The position numbers and the translations under genes were made by a program. Shown piece by piece: positions 9,972 through 16,959 of a stretch of 26,855 nt of DNA. The stretch spans positions 1-26,855 of the forward strand of contig DPGF01000021.1 of the NCBI GenBank assembly GCA_003522105.1, in the 5' to 3' direction. The first letter of the stretch is position 1. Every line of letters begins with the position of its first letter. The notes beneath the pieces were generated by a model. It was not told the origin of the DNA, searched no databases, and worked only from the letters and a program-made list of their open reading frames with translations. Source of the stretch: Oscillibacter sp. Lineage in GTDB: Bacteria > Bacillota > Clostridia > Oscillospirales > Oscillospiraceae.

Positions 9972-10355
9972 TTATTTGCCGCAGCCGCCCTTGTCCTTCA
10001 GCGAGCATGCGCCCTTGAAGCCGCAGGCGTTGCAGTGGTTATTCGGGTCGGAAACGATGCTGCCGCTCAAAAAACGCAGCGCGGCCTCGTCCGCTTCGCC
10101 GACATAGCCGGGGAAAAGCATCAGACCTGCCGTGCCAACGGCGATGCGCTCATTTTCGTCGATCGTGCCGCAGAGCAGCGCGTCAATGCCGTAGCGCTCC
10201 AAAAGGTCGATGGCGGCCTTCGTGCTGCGCTCTTCCATCGGCACGAGAAACTGCCGCACGATGCGGCCGTGGTCGTCCTCATAGAAGCGGAAGCCCTCTG
10301 CATCGCCCAGCGGCGACGCGACGGTTTCTCCCGCAACGGGAATTGCAATGCGCAT
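9972..10355 (-). CDS. NifX/NifB-like Fe-Mo cofactor-binding domain protein
   Basis: 127 residues. The first ~100 match the dinitrogenase iron-molybdenum cofactor-binding fold (MRIAIPVAG start, HGRIVRQFLVPM, then YGIDALLCGTI). Stand-alone members occur widely in organisms without nitrogenase. The C-terminus adds a Cys cluster (Cys 108, 111, 117 and 125, in CNACGFKGACSLKDKGGCGK) that could hold an Fe-S cluster or another metal. It starts 16 bp after the phosphoketolase stop, with GAGAGGAGA as ribosome binding site, so it is probably cotranscribed. Its function is unknown; a link with phosphoketolase metabolism is only suggested by the operon. No nif genes are nearby. Confidence 0.82.
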   Translation of the reverse strand: MRIAIPVAGETVASPLGDAEGFRFYEDDHGRIVRQFLVPMEERSTKAAIDLLERYGIDALLCGTIDENERIAVGTAGLMLFPGYVGEADEAALRFLSGSIVSDPNNHCNACGFKGACSLKDKGGCGK

Positions 10356-10371
10356 AACGCAATCTCCTCTC

Positions 10372-12786
10372 TTACGACTCGATGCCCTTGCCGTCGTTCC
10401 ACTTCCACGCGCGCACTTCGGGCAGGTCGATGCCGTTGTCCTTGATATACTGGCGGTGTTCGACGAGCTTGTCGTTCATCTTCTGGACGAGGTAGGCACC
10501 GCGGTTGCCGAGCTGCGGCAGACGGCGCACCGTGTCGATGACAAGATCGAAGCGGTCGATGTCGTTGAGCACGCGCATGTCAAACGGGGTCGTGATCGTA
10601 CCCTCTTCCTTGTAGCCGCGCACATGCAGGTTGCGGTTGTGGCGGCGGTAGGTCAGCTCGTGGATCAGCGTAGGATAGCCGTGATAGGCGAAGATGATAG
10701 GCTTATCCCTGGTGAAGAGTGTGTCGTATTCCTCGTCCGTCAGACCGTGCGGGTGCTCGGTGTGGGGCTGGAGTTTCATGAGGTCGACCACGTTCACCAC
10801 GCGGATCTTGAGCTCCGGCAGCTCGCGGCGCAGGATCGTTACGGCGGCGAGCGTTTCAAGCGTCGGCGTGTCGCCGCAGCAGGCCATCACGATGTCCGGC
10901 TCCTGCCCCTGGTCGTTCGACGCCCATTCCCAGATGCCGATGCCCTGCGTGCAGTGCTTCACGGCCTGTTCCATCGTCAGCCACTGCGGGCGCGGGTGCT
11001 TGCTCGCCACGATGACATTTACATAGTTACGGCTCTTGATGCAGTGGTCGAAGCAGGAGAGCAGGCAGTTGGCGTCGGGCGGCAGATACATGCGCACCAC
11101 ATCGGCCTTCTTGTTCGCCACGTGGTCGAGAAAGCCCGGATCCTGGTGCGTGAAGCCGTTGTGATCCTGCTGCCAGACATTCGAGGCGAGGATATAGTTG
11201 AGCGATGCAATATCCTGCCGCCAAGGCAGCTCATTGCACATCTTGAGCCACTTGGCATGCTGGGAGAACATTGAGTCTACAATGCGGATAAACGCCTCGT
11301 AGCTGTCGAAAAAGCCATGGCGGCCGGTGAGCAGATATCCTTCGAGGAAACCTTCGCAGAAATGCTCGGAGAGCATGGAGTCCATCACGCGGCCGTCGGG
11401 GTCGAGGTGGTCGTCGATGCCCTCGATCTGCTCGTCGAGGAAGCGGCGGCCGGTGACCTCAAAGACGGCCTGCAAGCGGTTGGAAGCCGTTTCGTCGGGC
11501 GCAAAAATGCGGAAGTTGCGCGCGTCCATGTTCAGCTTCATCACATCGCGGACATAGGTGCCGAGGACGTACATATCCTGTGCCTCTACCGCGCCGGGAG
11601 AGGGAATATCGACCGCGTAATCGCGGAAATCCGGCGTACGCAGATCGCGCAGCAGGAGACCGCCGTTTGCGTGCGGGTTCGCACCCATGCGGCGCGCGCC
11701 TGTGGGCGGGAAGGACGCGACCAGCTCCACCGGCGTGCCGTCCTGATGGAAGAGCTCTTCGGGCTTGTACGAGCGCAGCCAGCTCTCGAGCAGCGGCAGA
11801 TGCGCCTTTTCCTCCGCCCCCATGGAAATGGGCACCTGATGGGCGCGCCAGCAGCCTTCGACCGGCAGACCGTCGACTTCCTTCGGCCCCGTCCAGCCCT
11901 TGGGCGTGCGCAGTACGAGCATTGGCCAGCGCGGGCGGCTTGCCTTGCCGCTCTTGCGCGCGGTGCGCTGAATGCGGTGGATCTCGCGGATCGCCCAGTC
12001 GAGCGCAGCGGCCATCTGCTGGTGCATCAGCTCAGGCTCGCTGCCTTCCACAAAGCGCGGTTCCCAGCCGCAGCCGCGGAAGAAGCATTCAATCTCTTCA
12101 TGGCTCATGCGGGAGAAGATGGTGGGGTTGGCTATTTTAAAACCGTTCAGATGCAAGATCGGCAGCACCGCACCGTCGGTGATCGGGTTCATGAATTTGT
12201 TGCCGTGCCACGAGGTCGCCAGCGGTCCGGTCTCGGCCTCGCCGTCACCGACGACGCAGGCTGCAATGAGATCGGGGTTATCCGCCACGGCGCCGAAGGC
12301 GTGGGCGAGGGAATAGCCCAATTCGCCGCCCTCGTGGATGGAGCCGGGAGTCTCAGGCGCCACATGGCTGGGAATGCCGCCGGGGAAAGAGAAGCGCTTG
12401 AAGAGCCTCTGCATGCCAGCCTTGTCGCGGGTGATGTTGGGGTAGACTTCCGTGTAGCTGCCGTCCAGCCAGTCCTGCGCAACCATAGCGTTGCCGCCGT
12501 GGCCGGGGCCGGAGAGATAGATCATGTCAAGGTCATCGCGCTTGATGACGCGATCCAGGTGCGTGTAGATGAAGTTCTGTCCCGGGCAGGTGCCCCAGTG
12601 GCCGACGATGGTCTGCTTCAGGTCGCTTTCACGCAGCGGGCGCTCCAAAAGCGGGTTGTCGAGAAGATAGAGCTGGCAGGCGGTCAGATAGTTTGCTGCG
12701 CGCCAGAAAGCGTCGATCTGCTTGAGTTCCTGCGGTGACAGCGGCGGCTTTTTGGAAAGCCGTGCAGTATTTTTACGTGCGGGCAT
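10372..12786 (-). CDS. xfp: Xylulose-5-phosphate/fructose-6-phosphate phosphoketolase
   Basis: 804 residues from the ATG at 12786, chosen because a strong GGAGGAA site (complement of 12794-12800) precedes it; the frame stays open 18 codons further upstream without a site. This thiamine-diphosphate enzyme splits xylulose-5-P or fructose-6-P with phosphate to acetyl-phosphate plus glyceraldehyde-3-P or erythrose-4-P. Visible signatures: GHWGTCPGQNFIYTHL (about 62-77), YLSGPGHGGNAMVAQDWLDG (90-109), the diphosphate-binding GDGEAETGPLATSWHGNK (180-197) and PTLETLAAVTILR near the C-terminus. The length matches the ~800-residue family. It would give this fermenter an acetyl-phosphate route from sugars. 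It is the first gene of a two-gene operon with the NifX-like gene. Confidence 0.96.
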   Translation of the reverse strand: MPARKNTARLSKKPPLSPQELKQIDAFWRAANYLTACQLYLLDNPLLERPLRESDLKQTIVGHWGTCPGQNFIYTHLDRVIKRDDLDMIYLSGPGHGGNAMVAQDWLDGSYTEVYPNITRDKAGMQRLFKRFSFPGGIPSHVAPETPGSIHEGGELGYSLAHAFGAVADNPDLIAACVVGDGEAETGPLATSWHGNKFMNPITDGAVLPILHLNGFKIANPTIFSRMSHEEIECFFRGCGWEPRFVEGSEPELMHQQMAAALDWAIREIHRIQRTARKSGKASRPRWPMLVLRTPKGWTGPKEVDGLPVEGCWRAHQVPISMGAEEKAHLPLLESWLRSYKPEELFHQDGTPVELVASFPPTGARRMGANPHANGGLLLRDLRTPDFRDYAVDIPSPGAVEAQDMYVLGTYVRDVMKLNMDARNFRIFAPDETASNRLQAVFEVTGRRFLDEQIEGIDDHLDPDGRVMDSMLSEHFCEGFLEGYLLTGRHGFFDSYEAFIRIVDSMFSQHAKWLKMCNELPWRQDIASLNYILASNVWQQDHNGFTHQDPGFLDHVANKKADVVRMYLPPDANCLLSCFDHCIKSRNYVNVIVASKHPRPQWLTMEQAVKHCTQGIGIWEWASNDQGQEPDIVMACCGDTPTLETLAAVTILRRELPELKIRVVNVVDLMKLQPHTEHPHGLTDEEYDTLFTRDKPIIFAYHGYPTLIHELTYRRHNRNLHVRGYKEEGTITTPFDMRVLNDIDRFDLVIDTVRRLPQLGNRGAYLVQKMNDKLVEHRQYIKDNGIDLPEVRAWKWNDGKGIES

Positions 12787-12819
12787 GAAAAAGTTCCTCC
12801 TTTTTCTGTAGTTGGTTTT

Positions 12820-12847
12820 AGTATAGCGCTTGAATGCCAAAAATCAA
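12820..12847 (-). promoter_or_regulatory. Sigma-A promoter of the phosphoketolase operon
   Basis: On the minus strand, TTGATT (complement of 12842-12847), a 16-bp spacer, then TATACT (complement of 12820-12825), 33 bp before the xfp ATG. Confidence 0.6.
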
Positions 12848-12976
12848 TAGAGTGAGGAAAAAATTCACAATTTGCGGAAGAAAAATAAAATAAATGCGGC
12901 GTTATTTTGCACAATTGAGATGTTTTGCGCAAAATGCAGGGGAGTCTGCGCGGCATATTGCCGCGCTTTGCGCTGC

Positions 12977-13006
12977 GCATAGGGACTTCCCGTCTGCCCA
13001 TAAAAT
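12977..13006 (+). promoter_or_regulatory. Possible sigma-E-type promoter of sigK
   Basis: GCATAGG (12977-12983), a 15-bp spacer, then CATAAAAT (12999-13006) resemble the sigma-E -35/-10 pattern (about [GT]-A-T-A, then CATA-nn-AT). No good sigma-A promoter is visible. Sigma-E driving sigK is established in B. subtilis; here it is inference from a short match. Confidence 0.38.
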
Positions 13007-13028
13007 GAAGAAAAGAGGAGGAGTTTTT

Positions 13029-13670
13029 ATGCTTTCGATTGCACTTTATCTGCTGTCGCACGCCATGCTGCTCTCGCTTCACCTGTCGGGCGGCTCGTTC
13101 CCGCGTCCGCTTTCCGCGCAGGAGGAGAAGAAATATGTTGAGCAGATGCTTGCGGGCGATCTGGAGGCGCGCAATATGCTCGTTGAGCACAACCTGCGCC
13201 TCGTCGCCCACATTGCCAAGAAGTACTACACGCAGTCTGACGAGCAGGACGACCTGATCTCGATCGGCACCATCGGGCTTATCAAGGGGGTTTCCAGCTA
13301 TCGCCCGGAAAAGGGAACTCGCCTTGCGACCTATGCTGCCAAATGCGTGGAGAATGAGATCCTCATGTACTTTCGCAGCCGGAAGAAGGCGCAGGGCGAG
13401 GTGTCGCTCAACGATTCGCTCGATTCCGATTCCGATGGCGAGTCGCTCTATCTCATGGACGTTGTCGGCGTGGAGGACACGATGTACCTCGATATCCAGG
13501 ATCGGGACGACTGCCTGCGCGTGCGAAAACTTGTACACGAATGCCTGACGGAGCGGGAGGAAGAGGTCATCACCTCGCGCTATGGCCTCGGCGGGAAAAT
13601 GCCCCGCACGCAGCGCGAGGTCGCAAAAAAGCTTGGGATCTCGCGCAGCTATGTATCGCGCCGGAACTAA
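13029..13670 (+). CDS. sigK: Sporulation sigma factor SigK, 3'-truncated by element insertion
   Basis: 213 residues from the ATG with GAGGAGGAG (13015-13023) upstream. Sigma-K directs late mother-cell transcription in sporulation. The N-terminus is hydrophobic (IALYLLSHAMLLSLHL), like the pro-sequence removed from pro-sigma-K. Region 2 is intact (ARNMLVEHNLRLVAHIAKKY, DDLISIGTIGLIKG, YAAKCVENEILMYF). Region 4.2 begins normally (RTQREVAKKLGISRSYVSR) but the next residues are Arg-Asn-stop, where the family continues Ile-Glu-Lys-(Arg/Lys)-Ala for 25-30 more residues. The stop lies at the mobile-element border, so the DNA-binding helix is cut. Excision could restore the gene, as in skin-type elements, or the gene is dead; the window cannot decide. 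An ordinary short homologue is unlikely because the break falls within the recognition helix. Confidence 0.88.
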   Translation: MLSIALYLLSHAMLLSLHLSGGSFPRPLSAQEEKKYVEQMLAGDLEARNMLVEHNLRLVAHIAKKYYTQSDEQDDLISIGTIGLIKGVSSYRPEKGTRLATYAAKCVENEILMYFRSRKKAQGEVSLNDSLDSDSDGESLYLMDVVGVEDTMYLDIQDRDDCLRVRKLVHECLTEREEEVITSRYGLGGKMPRTQREVAKKLGISRSYVSRRN

Positions 13671-13677
13671 TGTAAGT

Positions 13678-13718
13678 GATGCCCGGAAAGCCTTGAAAAT
13701 CAAGGGTTTCCGGGCATC
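13678..13718. repeat. 41-bp near-perfect inverted repeat at the element border
   Basis: The outer arms GATGCCCGGAAA/TTTCCGGGCATC (12 bp) and inner arms CCTTGA/TCAAGG (6 bp) are separated by one G:G mismatch and an AAA loop. It starts 7 bp after the truncated sigK stop codon. No T-run follows, so it is not a classical terminator. It may be an element-end structure or a recombinase site. Confidence 0.8.
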
Positions 13719-13743
13719 GGGCATGTTAGGGTAGCGCTGTGGT

Positions 13744-13780
13744 TATTGTAAGCGGGGCAGAAAATTAACGTAAGCGGCCA
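13744..13780. repeat. Short direct repeats (GTAAGCGG) near the element left end
   Basis: TTGTAAGCGG (13746-13755) and AACGTAAGCGG (13767-13777) repeat with a 22-bp period. A weaker related copy, TAATGTAAGTG, lies at 13668-13678 right at the border. Multiple short end repeats occur in IS21-family ends and at recombinase arm sites; neither can be assigned here. Confidence 0.5.
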
Positions 13781-13795
13781 TTCATCAGGTCAATC

Positions 13796-15478
13796 TTATA
13801 TCCCCATACTACTGACAAACTCCTTTATTTCGGCATATACTGGATCATCTAAATCGGGGTACTTTTCAAGTACGGTATTTACCCAATCAGGTCCATGACC
13901 TCCAACCGACTTAATAAAGCATTCCAGCTCCCCAACAGGAACTATGAATATTCTTTTTTCCCTAAGCATGCTGTTCATGCTATCAAATGCCGTCCTTGCA
14001 TCACCGCGTGGGATGGCAGGAATTCCGTACTCTTTAAGTGCAGACCATTTTGAAACAGTTTTCAGCGCATCCCTTATGGCGTCAATTTCTTTTCCAGATA
14101 ACAGGGCATTCTGTGAAGAATTGAGGATTTGCTCGATGATAACTGCTGCATCACTCCGTTTTATACTTTCTTTTGAACTATGAAGATTGGAAACTATTGT
14201 TTTGTATTTAGCTGAAATGGTGCTCCACTCGAGCCCAACGGCTTCAACAATATCGCGGAACACCTTTTCATCGTTTAGTACATCAATATCCGGGATAAGT
14301 TTTGTGTCGACATTAAGCATCTTTAACGCTTTAATAATTTTTGCCATTCGATGCTTTCCTCCGCAATGGATATAAAGCGTTTCGGAGTATTTATTTTCTT
14401 TGCGTTTAAGGTGGGACTCAATAATTGAGTACATTTTGCAGTCTGAATCACTTTCGCAAAGTACGACTTGCTTGTGAAAAAGACTACTCATAATGTTGGA
14501 ATGTTTTAAAAGAGGATCATTCCAAACTGCTTTAAAGTTTTCGTTACTTAAAACTGCAAAACTGTTGACATCCTTTTCTCGAGTGATCCTAATAATCTTT
14601 ATTCTGTCAGGACAAACAGAGAGTAGCCCTTTAACAATATCTTCGCTATGGGTAGAAATAAAAGCTTGTTGGTTCTGAGATAGAGTTTCACCAATAATCT
14701 GTCCCATGATATTAGCCTGTGGTGGATGAAGAAATGACTCAGGTTCATCGATTAAGAAAGTACAATAATAATCGAGCATAAGGTATAACAATATGCCGGT
14801 AAAACTCTTGATTCCGTCGCCTTGATTTTGAACTTGCTTGTATGAATCAAGGGTTTCGGCCCCTTTATATATCGCTGTTTGTAAGTCTTCAATTCCGTTT
14901 AATTTGACAGTCTCACCGATACAAAGCGGTATTTTTCCGCCGAACAGATTGTTAACAATAATATTTTCACCAAATGCTTTCTTGTAATTATCAGATAACC
15001 ATTTCCCGTACTTTTCAGTAAAGGCAGCATAATGTATAGGATGTTGCTTTGCTGCATTTCGAGCAATATTATCAGCTGGCTTACAAATGGATAAACGAGC
15101 AGCGGTATCAAGATTTGCGACAAAAATATCCCGAAGATTTTGATAAGTAGCATTGGCGTGAAAGTCTTTTTCGGTGTAACTCCGTACCCTAATACTCTTC
15201 CCCATGATAGTATATTCTTTGTAATCACTTTCGGATTTAGGTGTATCTAATGTATCAAGAAGCGGTATAAGTTCTGGCGTATTTTTCGTTATCTCAATGC
15301 TCGTAATTACCGTCCCTTGTACAGGTTCTTGGGCTAAAGCATAAATATCTTTTAGAGATTGACTTTTGCCAGCATTATTAGGGCCAACAAAGACAACAAT
15401 ATCATTTTTGCTGATATCAACAGTTTCTCCATTATTGAATTGAAGTTTTGAAATAAAGCCACCAACTTTATCTGCCAT
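13796..15478 (-). CDS. OLD-like AAA ATPase with C-terminal TOPRIM nuclease domain
   Basis: 560 residues. An ABC/SMC-like ATPase comes first: Walker A GPNNAGKS (32-39), a signature-like GDGIKSFTGIL (220-230), Walker B FLIDEPESFLHP (241-252) and a switch His in STHSED (275-280). A TOPRIM-like domain follows, with its acidic residue in VVLCESDSD (Glu 342) and the Asp pair in IPDIDVLND (397, 399). This is the layout of OLD-family (overcoming lysogenization defect) DNA nucleases, many of which act in phage or plasmid defence. No UvrD-like GajB gene is adjacent, so it is not a standard Gabija pair. The gene is clearly more AT-rich than its neighbours, which suggests separate acquisition as cargo. 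It starts 42 bp downstream of the fic stop and shares its leftward operon. Confidence 0.82.
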   Translation of the reverse strand: MADKVGGFISKLQFNNGETVDISKNDIVVFVGPNNAGKSQSLKDIYALAQEPVQGTVITSIEITKNTPELIPLLDTLDTPKSESDYKEYTIMGKSIRVRSYTEKDFHANATYQNLRDIFVANLDTAARLSICKPADNIARNAAKQHPIHYAAFTEKYGKWLSDNYKKAFGENIIVNNLFGGKIPLCIGETVKLNGIEDLQTAIYKGAETLDSYKQVQNQGDGIKSFTGILLYLMLDYYCTFLIDEPESFLHPPQANIMGQIIGETLSQNQQAFISTHSEDIVKGLLSVCPDRIKIIRITREKDVNSFAVLSNENFKAVWNDPLLKHSNIMSSLFHKQVVLCESDSDCKMYSIIESHLKRKENKYSETLYIHCGGKHRMAKIIKALKMLNVDTKLIPDIDVLNDEKVFRDIVEAVGLEWSTISAKYKTIVSNLHSSKESIKRSDAAVIIEQILNSSQNALLSGKEIDAIRDALKTVSKWSALKEYGIPAIPRGDARTAFDSMNSMLREKRIFIVPVGELECFIKSVGGHGPDWVNTVLEKYPDLDDPVYAEIKEFVSSMGI

Positions 15479-15520
15479 AATACTATCCTCGCTTTAAAGG
15501 TTGTTTTATATAGGGAGTTT

Positions 15521-16508
15521 TTAGGGCGCTAATTTATATCTCCAATGACCACTTATGTGATATTTGACAAGTTTACTCTTTGTAACCAACCCCGCAAGAA
15601 TTCGATTTGCCGTTGCAGCTGACACGCCACACAGGTTTCTCACATCCGCGTTCATAATAAACTCGTGCGTTTCCAGGAACTTCTCAATCTGCCGCCAGCG
15701 CATTGCTGCCTTATCCATCTGCCCATCACTCATTGCATCACTCGTATCGATGGCATCCATGAGCGATGCTTTGATCGCCGACAGCATAAACTCAATAAAC
15801 ACCGTAGACTCTCCGGCGTCATTGGAGGCATTGATGGCCGCATAATACTCCTGCTGACGGTCATGGATGATGGACTCCACCGGCAGCCAGGCAAAGGCAA
15901 TATTCCATTTAGAAAGCAACAGCGTATGCCACAGGCGGCCCACACGGCAGTTACCATCGGCAAAGGGATGAATCAGTTCAAACTCATAATGGAACACACA
16001 GCTGCGGATCAGCATATGCACATCGTTATTTTTCGTCCAGTCCAGCAGCTCCATGACCAAATCGGGGACATACTGCGGCAGAGTGCCAAAATGCAAGACA
16101 TGCCCTTCCTGATCTACAACGCCAACAGGACGGGTACGAAACATCCCTGACTCATCCACCAATCCTCGTGTCATGATGCCGTGAGCAGTCATCAGGTCAT
16201 CCACAGAGTAGGGATCAAGCTCATCCAAGCGCTCATAGATCTCGTAAGCATTCTTAACCTCTGCAATATCTTTAGGCGGAGCCAGAACCTGCTTGCCGTT
16301 GAGAACGGCGGTAACCTGCTCCAGAGACAGCGTGTTCTGCTCGATGGCTAATGAGCCATGAATTGTTCGGATGCGATTGGTGCGCCGCAAAGTAGGGGTT
16401 GGCTGAAAGCTGATTCGTAGAGGTCAGCCGCCCAACCAGCTCTGCAATCTCAGCAACATGGTCGATCATCGCATTTGTAATTTCAAAAGGAGGTTTTTTG
16501 TTCCGCAT
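15521..16508 (-). pseudogene. Fic-family AMP-transferase, frameshifted
   Basis: The N-terminus (16508 to about 16,396, MRNKKPPFEITNAMIDHVAE) and the main body (from about 16,390 to 15,521) are in different frames. The join falls at a C4 run on the minus strand (G4 at 16395-16398). Removing one C restores a continuous protein reading NPTLRRTNRIRTIHGS. The only start for the long 289-residue frame would be a TTG without a ribosome site. Features: an inhibitory-helix motif SLAIEQN, the Fic core HPFADGNCRVGR, and a C-terminal winged-helix part (GVSAATANRILAGL). Fic enzymes attach AMP to target proteins. The catalytic motif has Cys where Gly is usual in HPFxxGNGRxxR (codon at 15947-15949). Frameshift plus substitution suggests decay, or sequence error for the frameshift. 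It is first in an operon with the OLD-like gene. Confidence 0.82.
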
Positions 16509-16540
16509 CCTGCCACCTCATGTAAAAACTTGTCTATGCT

Positions 16541-16569
16541 ATTATATCAAACATCACTCATTTCATCAA
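16541..16569 (-). promoter_or_regulatory. Sigma-A promoter of the fic/OLD operon
   Basis: On the minus strand, TTGATG (complement of 16564-16569), a 17-bp spacer, then a perfect TATAAT (complement of 16541-16546) with TG one base upstream (extended -10). It lies 32 bp before the Fic ATG. Confidence 0.78.
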
Positions 16570-16573
16570 TCGG

Positions 16574-16621
16574 GATTCGCACCGCCCAAATATTTCAGAT
16601 TCGCACCGCCCAAATATTTCA
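16574..16621. repeat. Two exact tandem copies of a 24-bp unit beside the fic promoter
   Basis: Copies at 16574-16597 and 16598-16621, each beginning GATTCGCACCGC and ending AAATATTTCA, are identical with no gap. The first ends 4 bp from the -35 of the leftward promoter, so they could be operator or activator sites, or a slippage duplication. Confidence 0.8.
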
Positions 16622-16869
16622 TCTGTTATTAGCGGTTATAAGCAACCGTCAAAATCGGCGCAAAGCATTGAAATCACTGGGTTTATTGAGAAATCAAAAC
16701 CACCCGAAATTATCTTCTTTTATACGCTGTTACCCTTGACCGCGTGAGCTGATAAGGGCAAAATCAAGGGAAAACCCCATGCGGGAAACACAATTATTTG
16801 ACAAACGGCTGACAGTGATGTGTTAAGTCAAACTGAATAAGAATCCACCGGCAGGTCCGGTTACGGTAA
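16622..16869. other. Intergenic stretch without a convincing gene
   Basis: Together with flanking sites this forms a ~450-bp divergent intergenic region between fic (leftward) and repA (rightward). Short frames here have no ribosome sites and no familiar sequence. A TTGACA at 16798-16803 has only a poor -10 17 bp downstream. The repA promoter is expected here but I cannot place it. Confidence 0.6.
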
Positions 16870-16898
16870 GGGAGCATTGCGTGGCAATGCTCCCTTTT
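16870..16898 (+). terminator. Rho-independent terminator or attenuator upstream of repA
   Basis: An 11-bp perfect stem (GGGAGCATTGC/GCAATGCTCCC) with a GTG loop is followed by TTTT. It points toward repA, 62 bp before its ATG, with no gene upstream on this strand. It could therefore stop read-through or attenuate repA. Confidence 0.75.
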
Positions 16899-16959
16899 AC
16901 TATACCACAGACCGCCGTTGAGAGATATGAAAAACTGTGGCAGAACGGAGGTGTCAGAT

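Noticed and set aside
11317..12738. 473-residue plus-strand frame opposite the phosphoketolase gene
   Set aside because: It is a shadow of xfp; there is no promoter, no ribosome site and no recognisable domain.
13796..15478. Gabija (GajA) assignment for the ATPase/TOPRIM gene
   Set aside because: No UvrD-like helicase (GajB) gene is adjacent; the neighbour is Fic, so only the broader OLD-like name is justified.
16458..16739. 93-residue plus-strand frame in the fic/repA intergenic region
   Set aside because: It runs across the leftward promoter and the tandem repeat, has no ribosome site and no familiar sequence.
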